In this document: one piece after another, positions 1 to 8,913 of the stretch
Layout of the letters: each line of letters starts with the position of its first letter
Numbering within the stretch: position 1 is the first letter of the stretch
DNA from: Bacteroides xylanisolvens XB1A
GTDB lineage: Bacteria; Bacteroidota; Bacteroidia; Bacteroidales; Bacteroidaceae
Length of the DNA stretch: 64,000 nucleotides
Direction: 5' to 3'
NCBI RefSeq assembly: GCF_000210075.1
Contig: NC_021017.1
Location: 2,128,917-2,192,916, forward strand
Made by a program: the position numbers and the translations under genes
Notes under the pieces: generated by a model
Database searches by the model: none
Told to the model about the DNA's origin: nothing
What the model saw: the letters and a program-made list of their open reading frames with translations, nothing else

Positions 1-542
1 GCCGTACCGGGCAGAAAGACCGTAATGCCAAACTGTGGGAGGCTCCTTTGGCTGCTCCCATCCACCAACTGGCCGGAATAAACAGCCTGTACTATGACCA
101 TCTGCCTCACAATCTGTATGGAAAGGTCGATTTCGGGGGCATGGAATACGCCTGGAACAATTGGGCGGACGTACTAACCCCGTCTGCCGGAACAGATGTT
201 TGGGCTGTGTATGCGGACCAGTTTTATAAGGGAGCTGCTTCCGTGATACACCGTAGGCTGGGTAAAGGAACGGCCACCTATATCGGAACGGATACCGATG
301 ACGGGAAATTGGAGAAAGAAGTAGTACGTCGTGTATATAAGGAAGCCGGCGTACCGACTGAAGATTTACCATACGGAGTAGTGAAGGAATGGCGGGATGG
401 TTTTTACATCGCTTTGAATTATACATCGGACATTCAGGAAATAGCCATTCCCGATGAGGCGGAGATATTGATCGGCAGTGCACGCCTCGAACCTGCAGGA
501 GTAGTGGTGTGGAAGGAACAGTCAGACGACAGGCATAAATAA
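1..542 (+). CDS. GH42 beta-galactosidase, C-terminal part (5' end outside window)
   Basis: The reading frame is open from base 3, so only about the last 180 residues are present. The first visible residues (RTGQKDRNAKLWE) resemble the start of the GH42 trimerisation domain, usually written RTGxKDxxN. The segment AASVIHRRLGKGTATYIGT and the small beta-domain at the end (ALNYTS, LEPAGVVVW) fit the rest of that domain and the C-terminal domain of GH42. The family hydrolyses terminal beta-galactosides. The catalytic barrel lies upstream of the window, so activity cannot be checked. It is followed after 59 bases by another glycosidase on the same strand, which suggests a shared polysaccharide-utilisation transcript. 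Confidence 0.8.
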   Translation, partial: RTGQKDRNAKLWEAPLAAPIHQLAGINSLYYDHLPHNLYGKVDFGGMEYAWNNWADVLTPSAGTDVWAVYADQFYKGAASVIHRRLGKGTATYIGTDTDDGKLEKEVVRRVYKEAGVPTEDLPYGVVKEWRDGFYIALNYTSDIQEIAIPDEAEILIGSARLEPAGVVVWKEQSDDRHK

Positions 543-601
543 TCAAATAAACGGGAATTAAAAGAACAAGGAATCTTTTATATTAATCAATTGAAAATAG
601 C

Positions 602-1699
602 ATGAAAAATAAATGGTGTGTTAATGTTGTGTTTTTATTCTTTTTAGTGGGGATATGTGTATGCGCTTGTACACAGGATTCTAATTCTTCAAACAACAGT
701 CGTTGGACGGAAGAGAAGATACAAGAATGGTATGACAATCAGCCTTGGCTGGTCGGTTGCAATTATATTCCGGCAACGGCAATCAATCAGATAGAAATGT
801 GGAGTGCGGATACTTTCGATCCTGAACAGATTGAGAAAGAACTATCATGGGCGCATGAACTGGGCTTTAATACTTTACGCGTTTTCTTGAGCAGTGTCGT
901 ATGGCAAAATGATGCGGCAGGAATGAAGAAACGTATGGATGATTTTTTGAATATTTGCGGGCAATATTCAATCCGCCCTATGTTTGTGTTCTTTGATGAT
1001 TGTTGGAATCCGGAGTCGGCTTATGGCAAGCAACCGGAACCGAAGACGGGTGTACATAATTCCGGCTGGGTGCAGGACCCTTCGTGTAGTTTGCGTAAAG
1101 ACACACTGACGTTGTATCCTTTTCTGCAAGAGTATGTAAAAGATATTGTTCGGACCTATGCTAACGATGACCGGATATTGATGTGGGATTTGTATAATGA
1201 GCCGGGGAATAGTAAACACGAGGAAACTTCTTTGCCCTTATTGACGAATGTCTTTCGTTGGGTGCGCGATTGTAAACCGTCACAACCGATTACTGCCGGT
1301 GTATGGGACTATAATTCGCCCCGGAAGAATGTCCTGAATGCGTTTGTGTTGAATCATTCGGACATCATCTCTTATCATAATTACGATAATGAGGAACGGC
1401 ATGGCGAATGTATCAAATTTCTGAAGATGCTTAACCGTCCGTTGATCTGTACCGAATATATGGCCCGTCGCAATGACAGCCGCTTTTGTAATGTTCTTCC
1501 TTTGATGAAAAAAGAAAAGGTAGGCGCCATCAATTGGGGATTTGTTGCAGGAAAGACAAATACTATTTTTGCCTGGGATGACGTTATTCCGTCGGGTGAA
1601 GAACCGGAATTATGGTTTCATGATATCTATCGTCCTACTGGAGTACCTTATCAGCAGGAAGAAGTCGATTGTATTCAATCCCTGACAGGAAAAAGATAG
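602..1699 (+). CDS. Clan GH-A (GH5-like) glycoside hydrolase, lipoprotein
   Basis: This 365-residue protein begins with a hydrophobic signal ending in a lipobox (VCAC, Cys23), so it is probably a lipoprotein. The rest is one (beta/alpha)8-barrel of clan GH-A type. DLYNEP places a likely acid/base at Glu200, and LICTEYM at the end of a later strand places a likely nucleophile at Glu285. The conserved WNPES and SYHNYD strands fit as well. Relatives are usually annotated as cellulase-like or 1,4-beta-xylanase, but the substrate cannot be read from the sequence. The GH42 upstream and GH97 downstream suggest it shortens a galactose-bearing plant glycan. The ATG at 602 is the only start that keeps the signal peptide. 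Confidence 0.75.
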   Translation: MKNKWCVNVVFLFFLVGICVCACTQDSNSSNNSRWTEEKIQEWYDNQPWLVGCNYIPATAINQIEMWSADTFDPEQIEKELSWAHELGFNTLRVFLSSVVWQNDAAGMKKRMDDFLNICGQYSIRPMFVFFDDCWNPESAYGKQPEPKTGVHNSGWVQDPSCSLRKDTLTLYPFLQEYVKDIVRTYANDDRILMWDLYNEPGNSKHEETSLPLLTNVFRWVRDCKPSQPITAGVWDYNSPRKNVLNAFVLNHSDIISYHNYDNEERHGECIKFLKMLNRPLICTEYMARRNDSRFCNVLPLMKKEKVGAINWGFVAGKTNTIFAWDDVIPSGEEPELWFHDIYRPTGVPYQQEEVDCIQSLTGKR

Positions 1700-1812
1700 G
1701 ATTACGTATTCTTTTTTATCTCTGTTTTTTAGTTTTCATATAGGTTGCTATACTATATTATTTTATTTTTGTATCGTTCTTCTATAATTTGATAACTACT
1801 ATAATTAAAACC

Positions 1813-3807
1813 ATGAAAAAACTGAAGATTTTATTATTCTTATGTATTGTCGCATGTACGCTTACGGTACAGGCGCAAAAACAATTTACTTTGAACTCTC
1901 CGGATGGAAAGCTTCAAACGACGATTACCGTAGGTGATAAGCTGACTTATGACATCCACTGTAACGGACGGCAGATCCTTGCTCCTTCTCCGATTTCGAT
2001 GACATTGGATAACGGAGAAGTCTGGGGAGAGAAAGCAAAGTTGTCCGGCACTTCCGGGAAAAAAGTAGATCAGATGATTCCTTCTCCTTTCTATCGTGCC
2101 AGTGAATTGAGAGACCACTATAATGAACTGACTCTTCGGTTTAAAAAAGACTGGAATGTCGAGTTTCGTGCATACAATGATGGTATTGTTTACCGCTTTG
2201 TCAGCCGTGCGAAGAAACCTTTCAACGTGGTAGATGAAACAGTAGATTATCATTTCCCATCCGATATGGTAGCTTCTGTACCTTATGTAAAAACAGGAAA
2301 GGACGGTGATTATAACTCTCAATATTTCAATTCATTCGAAAATACTTATACTACCGATCCATTATCGAAGCTGAATAAAAAACGTTTGATGTTTTTGCCA
2401 TTAGTCGTGGATGCCGGTGAAGGCGTTAAGGTTTGTATCACAGAATCCGATTTGGAGAATTATCCCGGCCTCTATTTGTCTGCTATTGAAGGAGAAAATC
2501 GGTTGACGGGACGTTTCGCTCCATACCCCAAGAAGATGATGCAGGGCGGACACAATCAACTTCAAATGTTGGTGAAAGAGCATGAAGCTTACATTGCCAA
2601 AGTAGATAAACCCCGGAATTTCCCGTGGCGCATGAGCATTGTTACCACTTCCGATAAGGATTTGGCAGCAAGCAACTTGAGCTATTTGTTGGCTGCCCCT
2701 TCCCGTCTGACGGATCTTTCATGGATCAAACCCGGCAAAGTAGCATGGGACTGGTGGAATGCCTGGAATTTGGATGGCGTTGATTTTGTGACCGGAGTAA
2801 ATAATCCGACTTATAAAGCCTACATTGATTTTGCTTCTGCGAACGGTATTGAATATGTGATACTTGACGAAGGCTGGGCGGTAAATCTGCAAGCGGATTT
2901 GATGCAAGTGGTGAAAGAGATTAATCTGAAAGAATTGGTAGATTATGCAGCCTCCAAAAATGTGGGTATTATTCTTTGGGCCGGTTATTATGCTTTCGAA
3001 CGTGATATGGAGAACGTTTGCCGTCATTATGCCGACATGGGAGTAAAAGGTTTTAAGGTCGATTTTATGGATCGTGACGATCAGCTTATGACTGCATTCA
3101 ATTATCGGGCTGCCGAAATGTGTGCTAAATACAAACTGATCCTCGACTTGCACGGAACGCACAAACCGGCCGGTTTGAATCGTACTTACCCGAATGTATT
3201 GAACTTTGAAGGTGTCAATGGTCTGGAACAGATGAAATGGAGCCCGGCTTCGGTGGACCAGGTGAAGTATGACGTGATGATTCCTTTCACTCGTCAAGTA
3301 TCCGGTCCGATGGACTACACTCAAGGGGCGATGCGCAATGCTTCGAAAGGTAACTATTATCCTTGCAATTCAGAACCGATGAGTCAGGGAACTCGTTGCC
3401 GCCAACTTGCTCTGTATGTTGTATTTGAATCTCCTTTCAATATGTTGTGTGATACGCCGAGCAACTATATGCGCGAACCGGAATCAACAGGATTTATTGC
3501 TGATGTTCCGACAGTGTGGGATGAAAGTATCGTGCTTGATGGTAAGATGGGAGAGTATATCGTAACAGCACGCCGGAGTGGAAATGTCTGGTATGTAGGT
3601 GGAATCACCGATTGGACGGCACGTGACATCGAAGTGGATTGCTCTTTCCTGGGTGGTAAGACGTATGACGCTACATTGTTTAAAGACGGAGCAAATGCTC
3701 ACCGGATCGGGCGTGATTATAAATGTGAATCCATCCGGATAAAAAATGACAGTAAGTTGAAGATTCATTTGGCACCCGGAGGTGGGTTTGCTTTGAAGAT
3801 TAAGTAA
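1813..3807 (+). CDS. GH97 retaining glycoside hydrolase, probably alpha-galactosidase
   Basis: This is a 664-residue exported enzyme with a clear signal peptide (MKKLKILLFL to VQAQ). The frame extends upstream to a TTG at 1789, but the ATG at 1813 gives a normal signal sequence and is preferred. The N-terminal beta-sandwich, the barrel and the C-terminal beta-domain match GH97. The barrel contains GFKVDFMDRDD with Asp417, and NFEGVNGLEQ with Glu472. From recalled literature, Asp415 is the nucleophile and Glu470 the acid/base of the retaining alpha-galactosidase BT1871, and the near-identical numbering supports the same mechanism here. Inverting SusB-type members lack that aspartate. It probably removes alpha-galactosyl units in the periplasm together with the preceding two hydrolases. 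Confidence 0.85.
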   Translation: MKKLKILLFLCIVACTLTVQAQKQFTLNSPDGKLQTTITVGDKLTYDIHCNGRQILAPSPISMTLDNGEVWGEKAKLSGTSGKKVDQMIPSPFYRASELRDHYNELTLRFKKDWNVEFRAYNDGIVYRFVSRAKKPFNVVDETVDYHFPSDMVASVPYVKTGKDGDYNSQYFNSFENTYTTDPLSKLNKKRLMFLPLVVDAGEGVKVCITESDLENYPGLYLSAIEGENRLTGRFAPYPKKMMQGGHNQLQMLVKEHEAYIAKVDKPRNFPWRMSIVTTSDKDLAASNLSYLLAAPSRLTDLSWIKPGKVAWDWWNAWNLDGVDFVTGVNNPTYKAYIDFASANGIEYVILDEGWAVNLQADLMQVVKEINLKELVDYAASKNVGIILWAGYYAFERDMENVCRHYADMGVKGFKVDFMDRDDQLMTAFNYRAAEMCAKYKLILDLHGTHKPAGLNRTYPNVLNFEGVNGLEQMKWSPASVDQVKYDVMIPFTRQVSGPMDYTQGAMRNASKGNYYPCNSEPMSQGTRCRQLALYVVFESPFNMLCDTPSNYMREPESTGFIADVPTVWDESIVLDGKMGEYIVTARRSGNVWYVGGITDWTARDIEVDCSFLGGKTYDATLFKDGANAHRIGRDYKCESIRIKNDSKLKIHLAPGGGFALKIK

Positions 3808-3876
3808 ACAACCACTTTACACACTACATTGTCTATTAAATCTTGAAATAGATTTGATATATCTGCAATAGGTTGG

Positions 3877-3900
3877 ATAAGGGTGCGTCCCCACCCTTAT
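3877..3900. terminator. Hairpin in the convergent GH97/hexokinase gap
   Basis: Nine-base arms (ATAAGGGTG / CACCCTTAT) enclose a six-base loop 70 bases after the GH97 stop. There is no T-run on either side, so termination is inferred from position only. Confidence 0.4.
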
Positions 3901-3913
3901 AAACGAAGAATAA

Positions 3914-3941
3914 CCCTCGTTACAACTATCTGTAGCGAGGG
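3914..3941. terminator. Second hairpin in the convergent gap
   Basis: The arms CCCTCGTTACA and TGTAGCGAGGG pair with one wobble around a six-base loop. The hairpin sits between the converging GH97 and hexokinase genes, where a bidirectional terminator would be expected. The flanking T content is weak. Nothing else was recognised in the 236-base gap. Confidence 0.45.
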
Positions 3942-4043
3942 CTATTACATTAAAAAGAGAGTTCTGGCACATTCCTGTCAGATTCTTATAAGCAAGTCGA
4001 TTGGGAGGATCACCCTGTAATGACGATGATAGGCAGGGAGGTG

Positions 4044-5252
4044 TCAGGATAAAGCCGCAATACCTGTCCCTATCAAATTGGCATTATTCATGCTTTTGAT
4101 ATCAACCTCTACATCTTCCAAACCAAACAAACTGAAAAGCTCCCGTAATTTTTCCATGACAATGATGTTATAGTTCTTGTCTTTTCTGTTCTTGCTCCAA
4201 AAAAGACTGCCTTCGGCAACCAGGCAAATTTTTCGTATATTCTTGTTGTATGACTTCAACAACATGATAAGCCCTGTCAGTGAAGCTGCAACTAACTGTG
4301 CTGATCTACTATATATCCACTGTGCTACTTCTACATACACCTCCTTATAAATATCGGGATAATTCATAATAGAGGTGAGCTTTTGTGCATCAAACTTTTC
4401 TTCGAACTCCTCCAATGGGAAAGTTGTTTTTAGAATATCTCCTAGGTACATACCGGATACAGCTTTTTCGAAACGTTGTTTTCCCGGATTCCCGGAGATT
4501 CCATCCACTGTATTATCTACTGCAGTGAGAAACGGCGGATGAAAATTGCCGGATTCCAGATTGACGGGAATCAATCCATCTACTTTATGTGACGGATTTA
4601 ATTTTTTAATTTTGTCAGCCGGAATAAAAGTTGCCATATTGGTGCCTGTTCCTACAATCAGACCTATATACGCATCGTAACTACTGTCGGTAAGTCCGGC
4701 AAATAAACTGGCAACAGTGTCATTGAGCACTTTTATGTTCGTAAACTTGATTTTATTTCTTTCATTCAGATAGTCGAGTAAAGGTTTTCCAACAACTTCT
4801 CCGATCATCTCTTTTATATCAACTCCTTTGGTCCAACGTAGCAGTTTGGCATCTCCACCTGGGATGGACTCTGTCGGATAAGAAAAACAATATCCAATAG
4901 GCATCTCTTTTTCCCGTTTTATTCCGGTTATCATATCTGCCATTTCTTTGAACAACTCCTCTCGGGTATAACCAGGAGTTTTCATAATCGACATGTCCTT
5001 TTTCCAACCATTGTTAGGATGAATGGTGGGAGGCATTTTGCTGAAGTCAACGATTGCTACCCGGTAATTCGTTCCTCCCAAGTCGAGTACTAATGATTTG
5101 CCATTGATACCACTTGCTTTCGGAGTGATGAAAGTGGGAATGCATTGTATCTCTGCATTTTCAGTGTTCAAACCTTCTTCTACTTTCGCTTTAAATGAGC
5201 GAGCAATCTCTTTGAGCTGCTCATTATCTAACTGAAAAATATTTTTCTCCAT
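4044..5252 (-). CDS. Hexokinase (actin-fold, eukaryote-like family)
   Basis: A 402-residue cytoplasmic sugar kinase of the hexokinase family rather than the ROK family. The phosphate-1 motif LVLDLGGTNYRVAIVD, the segment KVLNDTVASL with the probable catalytic Asp, and GLIVGTGTNM of the second nucleotide loop are all present. It phosphorylates glucose and probably related hexoses with ATP, feeding glycolysis. An open frame continues upstream to 5342, but that extension (IPLQLLFIHKH) is not family-like, and MEKNIFQLDN is the usual beginning, so 5252 was chosen. It converges on the glycosidase genes and has its own upstream region, now shortened by an insertion sequence 219 bases away. Confidence 0.9.
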   Translation of the reverse strand: MEKNIFQLDNEQLKEIARSFKAKVEEGLNTENAEIQCIPTFITPKASGINGKSLVLDLGGTNYRVAIVDFSKMPPTIHPNNGWKKDMSIMKTPGYTREELFKEMADMITGIKREKEMPIGYCFSYPTESIPGGDAKLLRWTKGVDIKEMIGEVVGKPLLDYLNERNKIKFTNIKVLNDTVASLFAGLTDSSYDAYIGLIVGTGTNMATFIPADKIKKLNPSHKVDGLIPVNLESGNFHPPFLTAVDNTVDGISGNPGKQRFEKAVSGMYLGDILKTTFPLEEFEEKFDAQKLTSIMNYPDIYKEVYVEVAQWIYSRSAQLVAASLTGLIMLLKSYNKNIRKICLVAEGSLFWSKNRKDKNYNIIVMEKLRELFSLFGLEDVEVDIKSMNNANLIGTGIAALS

Positions 5253-5470
5253 GATATTATTTTTATTGTATAGAATATGTTTATGTATGAATAACAACTG
5301 AAGAGGAATTTTGCTCGTTAGGTATACGGTATATGGATCCAATCGGATTCCTGGATTTATCTCTTTCTTTTTGCTCTTTTCCTTTTTGCTCTTTCTTAAA
5401 AAAATGCTGAATTCAGTTTACTTACGCACACTTTTTCCTGTCGCCTATTTTTCACTTGCATTTCTCATAT

Positions 5471-6792
5471 TCAGGGCGAACGCTCAATAACTTGTACATC
5501 CTATTATTCTCTATATTTTTCCAATCCCAATGACTTTATCTCTTATTTTCTCGTCCCATCCACACGCTTTCCTCTTTCCTGCCATTCCCAGTTTGATATC
5601 GCTCTGTTTTAATAACATAAGTGCCAACTTTGATATGGCGGAGAAGTTGATTGCAGCATTTCCTGTTTTTCTGTCATCATCTTCTCTGAATCCTATATCA
5701 AGTACCCAATGTAGGTTGTTTTCAACCTCCCAGTGTGATCTGACCGATTTAAGTATGAGTACCGGGTCAGGTTCCAATGATGATATATAGTACCTTGTTT
5801 CCATAGTAGCTTCTTTATCACCTGTTTTTCTGATAGAATTTATCATAGCCAATGTCTTGATCCCTGTCCACCCTTTGAGAAAATATTGAAGATTTTTAGC
5901 GCTTATGCATACACATTCCCTGTATTCACTTCTTCCATGCCCTTCGTTTTCCTCAAAGTACCTTTTTGCGTGACATAAATAGTATCTTGTTTCCTCACTA
6001 AGATTAAATTCTATCATATCCCTGAGTGTTTCATGGTTATCTTTGGCACATAAAATATAATCAGCTTTGTTCTCGATTATTAGTTTAGTGATTGATTTCT
6101 GGCAGCCCATAGCGTCAATGGTTATGATGCAGTTCTCAAGATCAAGCGCCTTTATTAGCTCGGGGATAGCCTTTATTTCATTCGATTTTTCTTCTACTTT
6201 CTTTTGACCAAGGCAAATGCCGTTGGATACAGACCAGGCGCTGACTATATAGAGCTTGCTTCTCACTCCATTTTTTGAGCGGCTGTTTTTATGGGGATTA
6301 TCACAAACGGCTTTTCCGTCAATAGCTACCACCCCGGGAATTTTACGGCAGATGTCATCGACCCACAACCTGAAACATTCTTCAAACCAGTCGATATCCA
6401 ATATGGAGAAGAAACGACTCAAGGTATCATGGGAAGGGATAGAAGTCAAAACCGGAAGACGCGTCTTGAAATAGGATTCATGCGTCTTGCCGAATGTTTC
6501 TATTTCGTTCCACGTATCAGCTCCGCAGATAACAGAGACTAGGGCGATGAACACTATTTCGTTAGACTGATATATTTTATTCTTATCATCTCTTACATCA
6601 GGAATTATAGCTGAAAAGGCTTGAATGGCCATATTGCGGTAGAGATTAATATAGTAGATATGCAAATGTAATGAATTATATTCACACAGAGAATAGGAAC
6701 AGAAGATATTAAAAAATACAGGAAAAAACTATCTATTTAGGGAATAATAAAAGCTAAATTAACATGTACAAGTTATTGAGCGTTCGCCCTGA
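5471..6792 (-). mobile_element. ISAs1-family insertion sequence, complete
   Basis: Terminal inverted repeats lie at 5471-5499 and 6764-6792. They match over 29 bases and start with TCAGGGCGAACGCTC, so the element proper probably begins at CAGGG. The element is about 1.32 kb, normal for the family, and holds one intact transposase gene. The flanks (ctcatatt on the left, atcattca on the right) are not identical, so no 8-10-base target duplication is seen. The left end falls in the upstream region of the hexokinase gene; the right end abuts an older transposase relic. Confidence 0.9.
5511..6632 (-). CDS. ISAs1-family transposase
   Basis: A DDE-type transposase of about 373 residues. The three acidic residues are visible in VVAIDGKAV, ITIDAMGCQ and SHWEVENNLHW. 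The N-terminal DUF4338-like/H-repeat segment with SIPSHDTLSRFF is also typical. The ATG at 6632 (MAIQAFSAIIPD) resembles the usual start; an ATG 11 codons upstream is possible. No stop or frameshift is seen, so the element may still be active. Confidence 0.9.
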   Translation of the reverse strand: MAIQAFSAIIPDVRDDKNKIYQSNEIVFIALVSVICGADTWNEIETFGKTHESYFKTRLPVLTSIPSHDTLSRFFSILDIDWFEECFRLWVDDICRKIPGVVAIDGKAVCDNPHKNSRSKNGVRSKLYIVSAWSVSNGICLGQKKVEEKSNEIKAIPELIKALDLENCIITIDAMGCQKSITKLIIENKADYILCAKDNHETLRDMIEFNLSEETRYYLCHAKRYFEENEGHGRSEYRECVCISAKNLQYFLKGWTGIKTLAMINSIRKTGDKEATMETRYYISSLEPDPVLILKSVRSHWEVENNLHWVLDIGFREDDDRKTGNAAINFSAISKLALMLLKQSDIKLGMAGKRKACGWDEKIRDKVIGIGKI

Positions 6793-6889
6793 TCATTCAC
6801 CAGGCAGGGAGATGTGTAAATTAAACTATGTATGCTTTATTCTCATTCAATCTCATCGGTCGGTGAACGGCCAGCGCCAAGGGGCAGGA

Positions 6890-7239
6890 CTACCCGTCCC
6901 AACGGACGTAAAATTGCAACATTTTAAACCTATCTACAAATTTTATCGCCAGTTGTCGTGCACTAGCTCCCCAGTTAGCCAGTATGACATGGTCCATTTC
7001 TTACATATATTGCGATAAGCGAGGTAAAACAGTTTTTTAAGGGCGGTGTTGTTAGGGAACACGCCCTTGTTTTTTTGTCACTTTCCGTATCTGATGATGA
7101 CAGTCCTCAACTGTATTTATGGTATAAATCATACGATGCATATCCGATGTGAACTGAAAGTATTCAGTAAGTTTTCCCTACGTTCATAATCCTCACATAT
7201 GACATTCAGTTCTTTCAAAAGCAGAGAAATATTATTCAT
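6890..7239 (-). pseudogene. Decayed IS256-family transposase, C-terminal fragment
   Basis: Reading the minus strand across several frames reconstructs a recognisable C-terminus of a mutator/IS256-type transposase: GKLTEYFQFTSDMHRMIYT, then INTVEDCHHQIRKVTKKQG, then NNTALKKLFYLAYRNICKKW, then WGASARQLAIKFVDRFKM. At least three frame changes separate these blocks, near 7178, near 7058 (one extra base) and near 6985 (one missing base). The most upstream part (7179-7239, VICEDYERR) is less certain. The N-terminal two thirds are missing. It is not translatable and is best read as an old element next to which the ISAs1 copy landed. Confidence 0.7.
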
Positions 7240-7390
7240 ATTTTCTTTACCTCAAAAATCCATTTTTCGATTAAGACTACAAATAAGTTTTTCACAGTAA
7301 AATCAAACGAGAAACACTCCAGCAAAAGATCCTAAAAACAGACTTATCTCTATTATTATTGATATCCCATTTCTTGAATATTTATATTCA

Positions 7391-7417
7391 AATATCGGCC
7401 CAATTTGAGCCGATATT
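7391..7417. terminator. Hairpin downstream of the NC...H lipoprotein gene
   Basis: Perfect nine-base arms (AATATCGGC / GCCGATATT) around a nine-base loop, 54 bases after the lipoprotein stop. There is no T-run on the minus strand. Apart from this hairpin nothing was recognised between 7240 and 7470. Confidence 0.4.
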
Positions 7418-7470
7418 CTTAATTTAAAGGTATACGCAATATCCAACAACCTATCATCCCCAAGATAACT

Positions 7471-8616
7471 TTAATTGGAATTATATTCTAACCACTTCTT
7501 TATAGTTTTTTTGGTTGTTTGTTGTAATCCTTCAAGTTGGTGTGGATCATCGTTCGCATATCGTATTATCAGATTAGGATTATCTTGTAGATCTTCATAC
7601 AATCTTATTGCAAAGAAATTATCCTCTTCTGTTACCATCTTCTCAATCAATAATGGAATGATTTCTTTTCCCATAGCCTTTAAATCGGCATATTGAGGTA
7701 AATTTCTTGTAGTAGCAGTGTTATTACTAAGCGAGTAATGCCATGCTTCCTTCCATTCATTAAACAAAGATTCAAACCTTGAACTATCTCTACATGTTTT
7801 TACTTTTCTAGCAATCATCATCAACTCATCCGGTGAGAAGATTATATTTTCGTGAATATCCTCACTTATTTCTTTCATTGCATTAGCATCTATTTCACTT
7901 AGACTACGGGTAGGAGAAACTGCCCCATAGGTTTCCACAGGAACTCCATACATTCCATTAGAAAACACACTTACAAGGTGCCACAATAGCCACATACGCC
8001 CCATCTTAGAATAAGGTGCCTCGCAATGGGGACTACCTCCAAGAGATGCATGCAGAGGGGTATTTCCCCAACCCCAAACTACAGGATAGTATCTTGATAT
8101 TGAGGTTGCCCCTTTCATGTAATCATAAGCGGCATGATACACGGAACTCGCATTTTCATATCCATATCTTACTTGATCCCAAGTACTAAACTCTATCCAC
8201 TTATTATTAAACCCCAACGAATAGGCAAAACAATTATATCCAGATGACGGATAATTCATAACAACTGTATTGGAATATTCAACTAAAGGAAACGATTTCC
8301 TTAAAGCATTCCTTTCAGCAGAAAAGAGAGGTCGTGGGAAAGAGTTCCTGATCAATTCGCGCTGTTCATCTGTTAATTGAGAATCCCAATTATCAGGAAG
8401 AATATACCCTCCCCCTGGTAGATTTGATCGTGTCTTAGCCATCGGTCCAATAATGCTATAAATATAATCCATAATTTCAAGGCTATCAAGCAAATTAACA
8501 GTTTGTATAGCCACTTCATTAGCCGGCTTTACAGATTCCTCAACGGTACTTACAATATCTTCGCTACTACAAGCAAAAATACACAACAGAGCGAATACTA
8601 CAGTTAATTGCTTCAT
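7471..8616 (-). CDS. Lipoprotein with NC...H domain (DUF7689-like), function unknown
   Basis: A 381-residue protein whose signal ends in IFAC, giving a lipidated Cys16; the ATG at 8616 keeps this signal, so it was preferred over an upstream one at 8679. Residues 125-230 carry YNCFAYSLGFNNKWIEF (Asn128-Cys129), PLHASL (His189), then CEAPYSKMGRMW and MYGVPVETY. The order NC-AxxxG, HA, CESKxG, H, YG recalls the small family I know as DUF7689, and the Cys/His pair could form a papain-like catalytic dyad; both points are inference. Residues 240-381 are helical with no recognised domain. It is a lone gene with hairpins on both sides and no clear promoter. Surrounding transposon debris hints at acquisition. 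Confidence 0.6.
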   Translation of the reverse strand: MKQLTVVFALLCIFACSSEDIVSTVEESVKPANEVAIQTVNLLDSLEIMDYIYSIIGPMAKTRSNLPGGGYILPDNWDSQLTDEQRELIRNSFPRPLFSAERNALRKSFPLVEYSNTVVMNYPSSGYNCFAYSLGFNNKWIEFSTWDQVRYGYENASSVYHAAYDYMKGATSISRYYPVVWGWGNTPLHASLGGSPHCEAPYSKMGRMWLLWHLVSVFSNGMYGVPVETYGAVSPTRSLSEIDANAMKEISEDIHENIIFSPDELMMIARKVKTCRDSSRFESLFNEWKEAWHYSLSNNTATTRNLPQYADLKAMGKEIIPLLIEKMVTEEDNFFAIRLYEDLQDNPNLIIRYANDDPHQLEGLQQTTKKTIKKWLEYNSN

Positions 8617-8749
8617 ATCACAAGTATTTAAGGTGAATATTATACGAATGTATATATTTTTTTCGAGCATTCCTAACACTTTTCTGTTTTTTTACTCAAT
8701 AATATTCCATTCTTTTGTTATTAAATGATATAGATGCTAGTGACTTTAA

Positions 8750-8848
8750 AAACCTTTTGAATATTTTAAAATAGCAGCAGCCAGAGGAGATGCAATCGCA
8801 TGGTTAAATCTTGGAAATATGTATATGACTGGACAGGAGCATCCTTAA
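8750..8848 (+). pseudogene. Possible remnant of a Sel1-like repeat
   Basis: A 32-codon stretch with no start codon reads AAARGDAIAWLNLGNMYMTG and ends in TAA. This fits the Sel1-like repeat pattern (AA..G...A...LG.MY..G). It is one repeat only, bounded by stops, and lies in the gap between two minus-strand genes. It could be a chance match, but codons 8-27 align without gaps. Confidence 0.35.
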
Positions 8849-8858
8849 AATAGATGAC

Positions 8859-8889
8859 TTCACCTTATCATTTTCAATAATAAGGTGAA
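8859..8889 (-). terminator. Terminator hairpin after the aldo/keto reductase
   Basis: Ten-base perfect arms (TTCACCTTAT / ATAAGGTGAA) with an eleven-base loop, 24 bases beyond the stop of the reductase gene. No long T-run follows on the minus strand. Confidence 0.5.
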
Positions 8890-8913
8890 ATCAGCATACG
8901 ATTCAGGCTGAAA

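Noticed and set aside
6764-7018. 84-codon plus-strand open frame starting inside the right IS end
   Set aside because: No family resemblance, and it overlaps the minus-strand transposase relic.
7039-7076. Hairpin followed by a T-run on the plus strand, resembling an intrinsic terminator
   Set aside because: It lies inside the IS256 relic; the T-run corresponds to lysine codons of the relic on the other strand, and no plus-strand gene precedes it.
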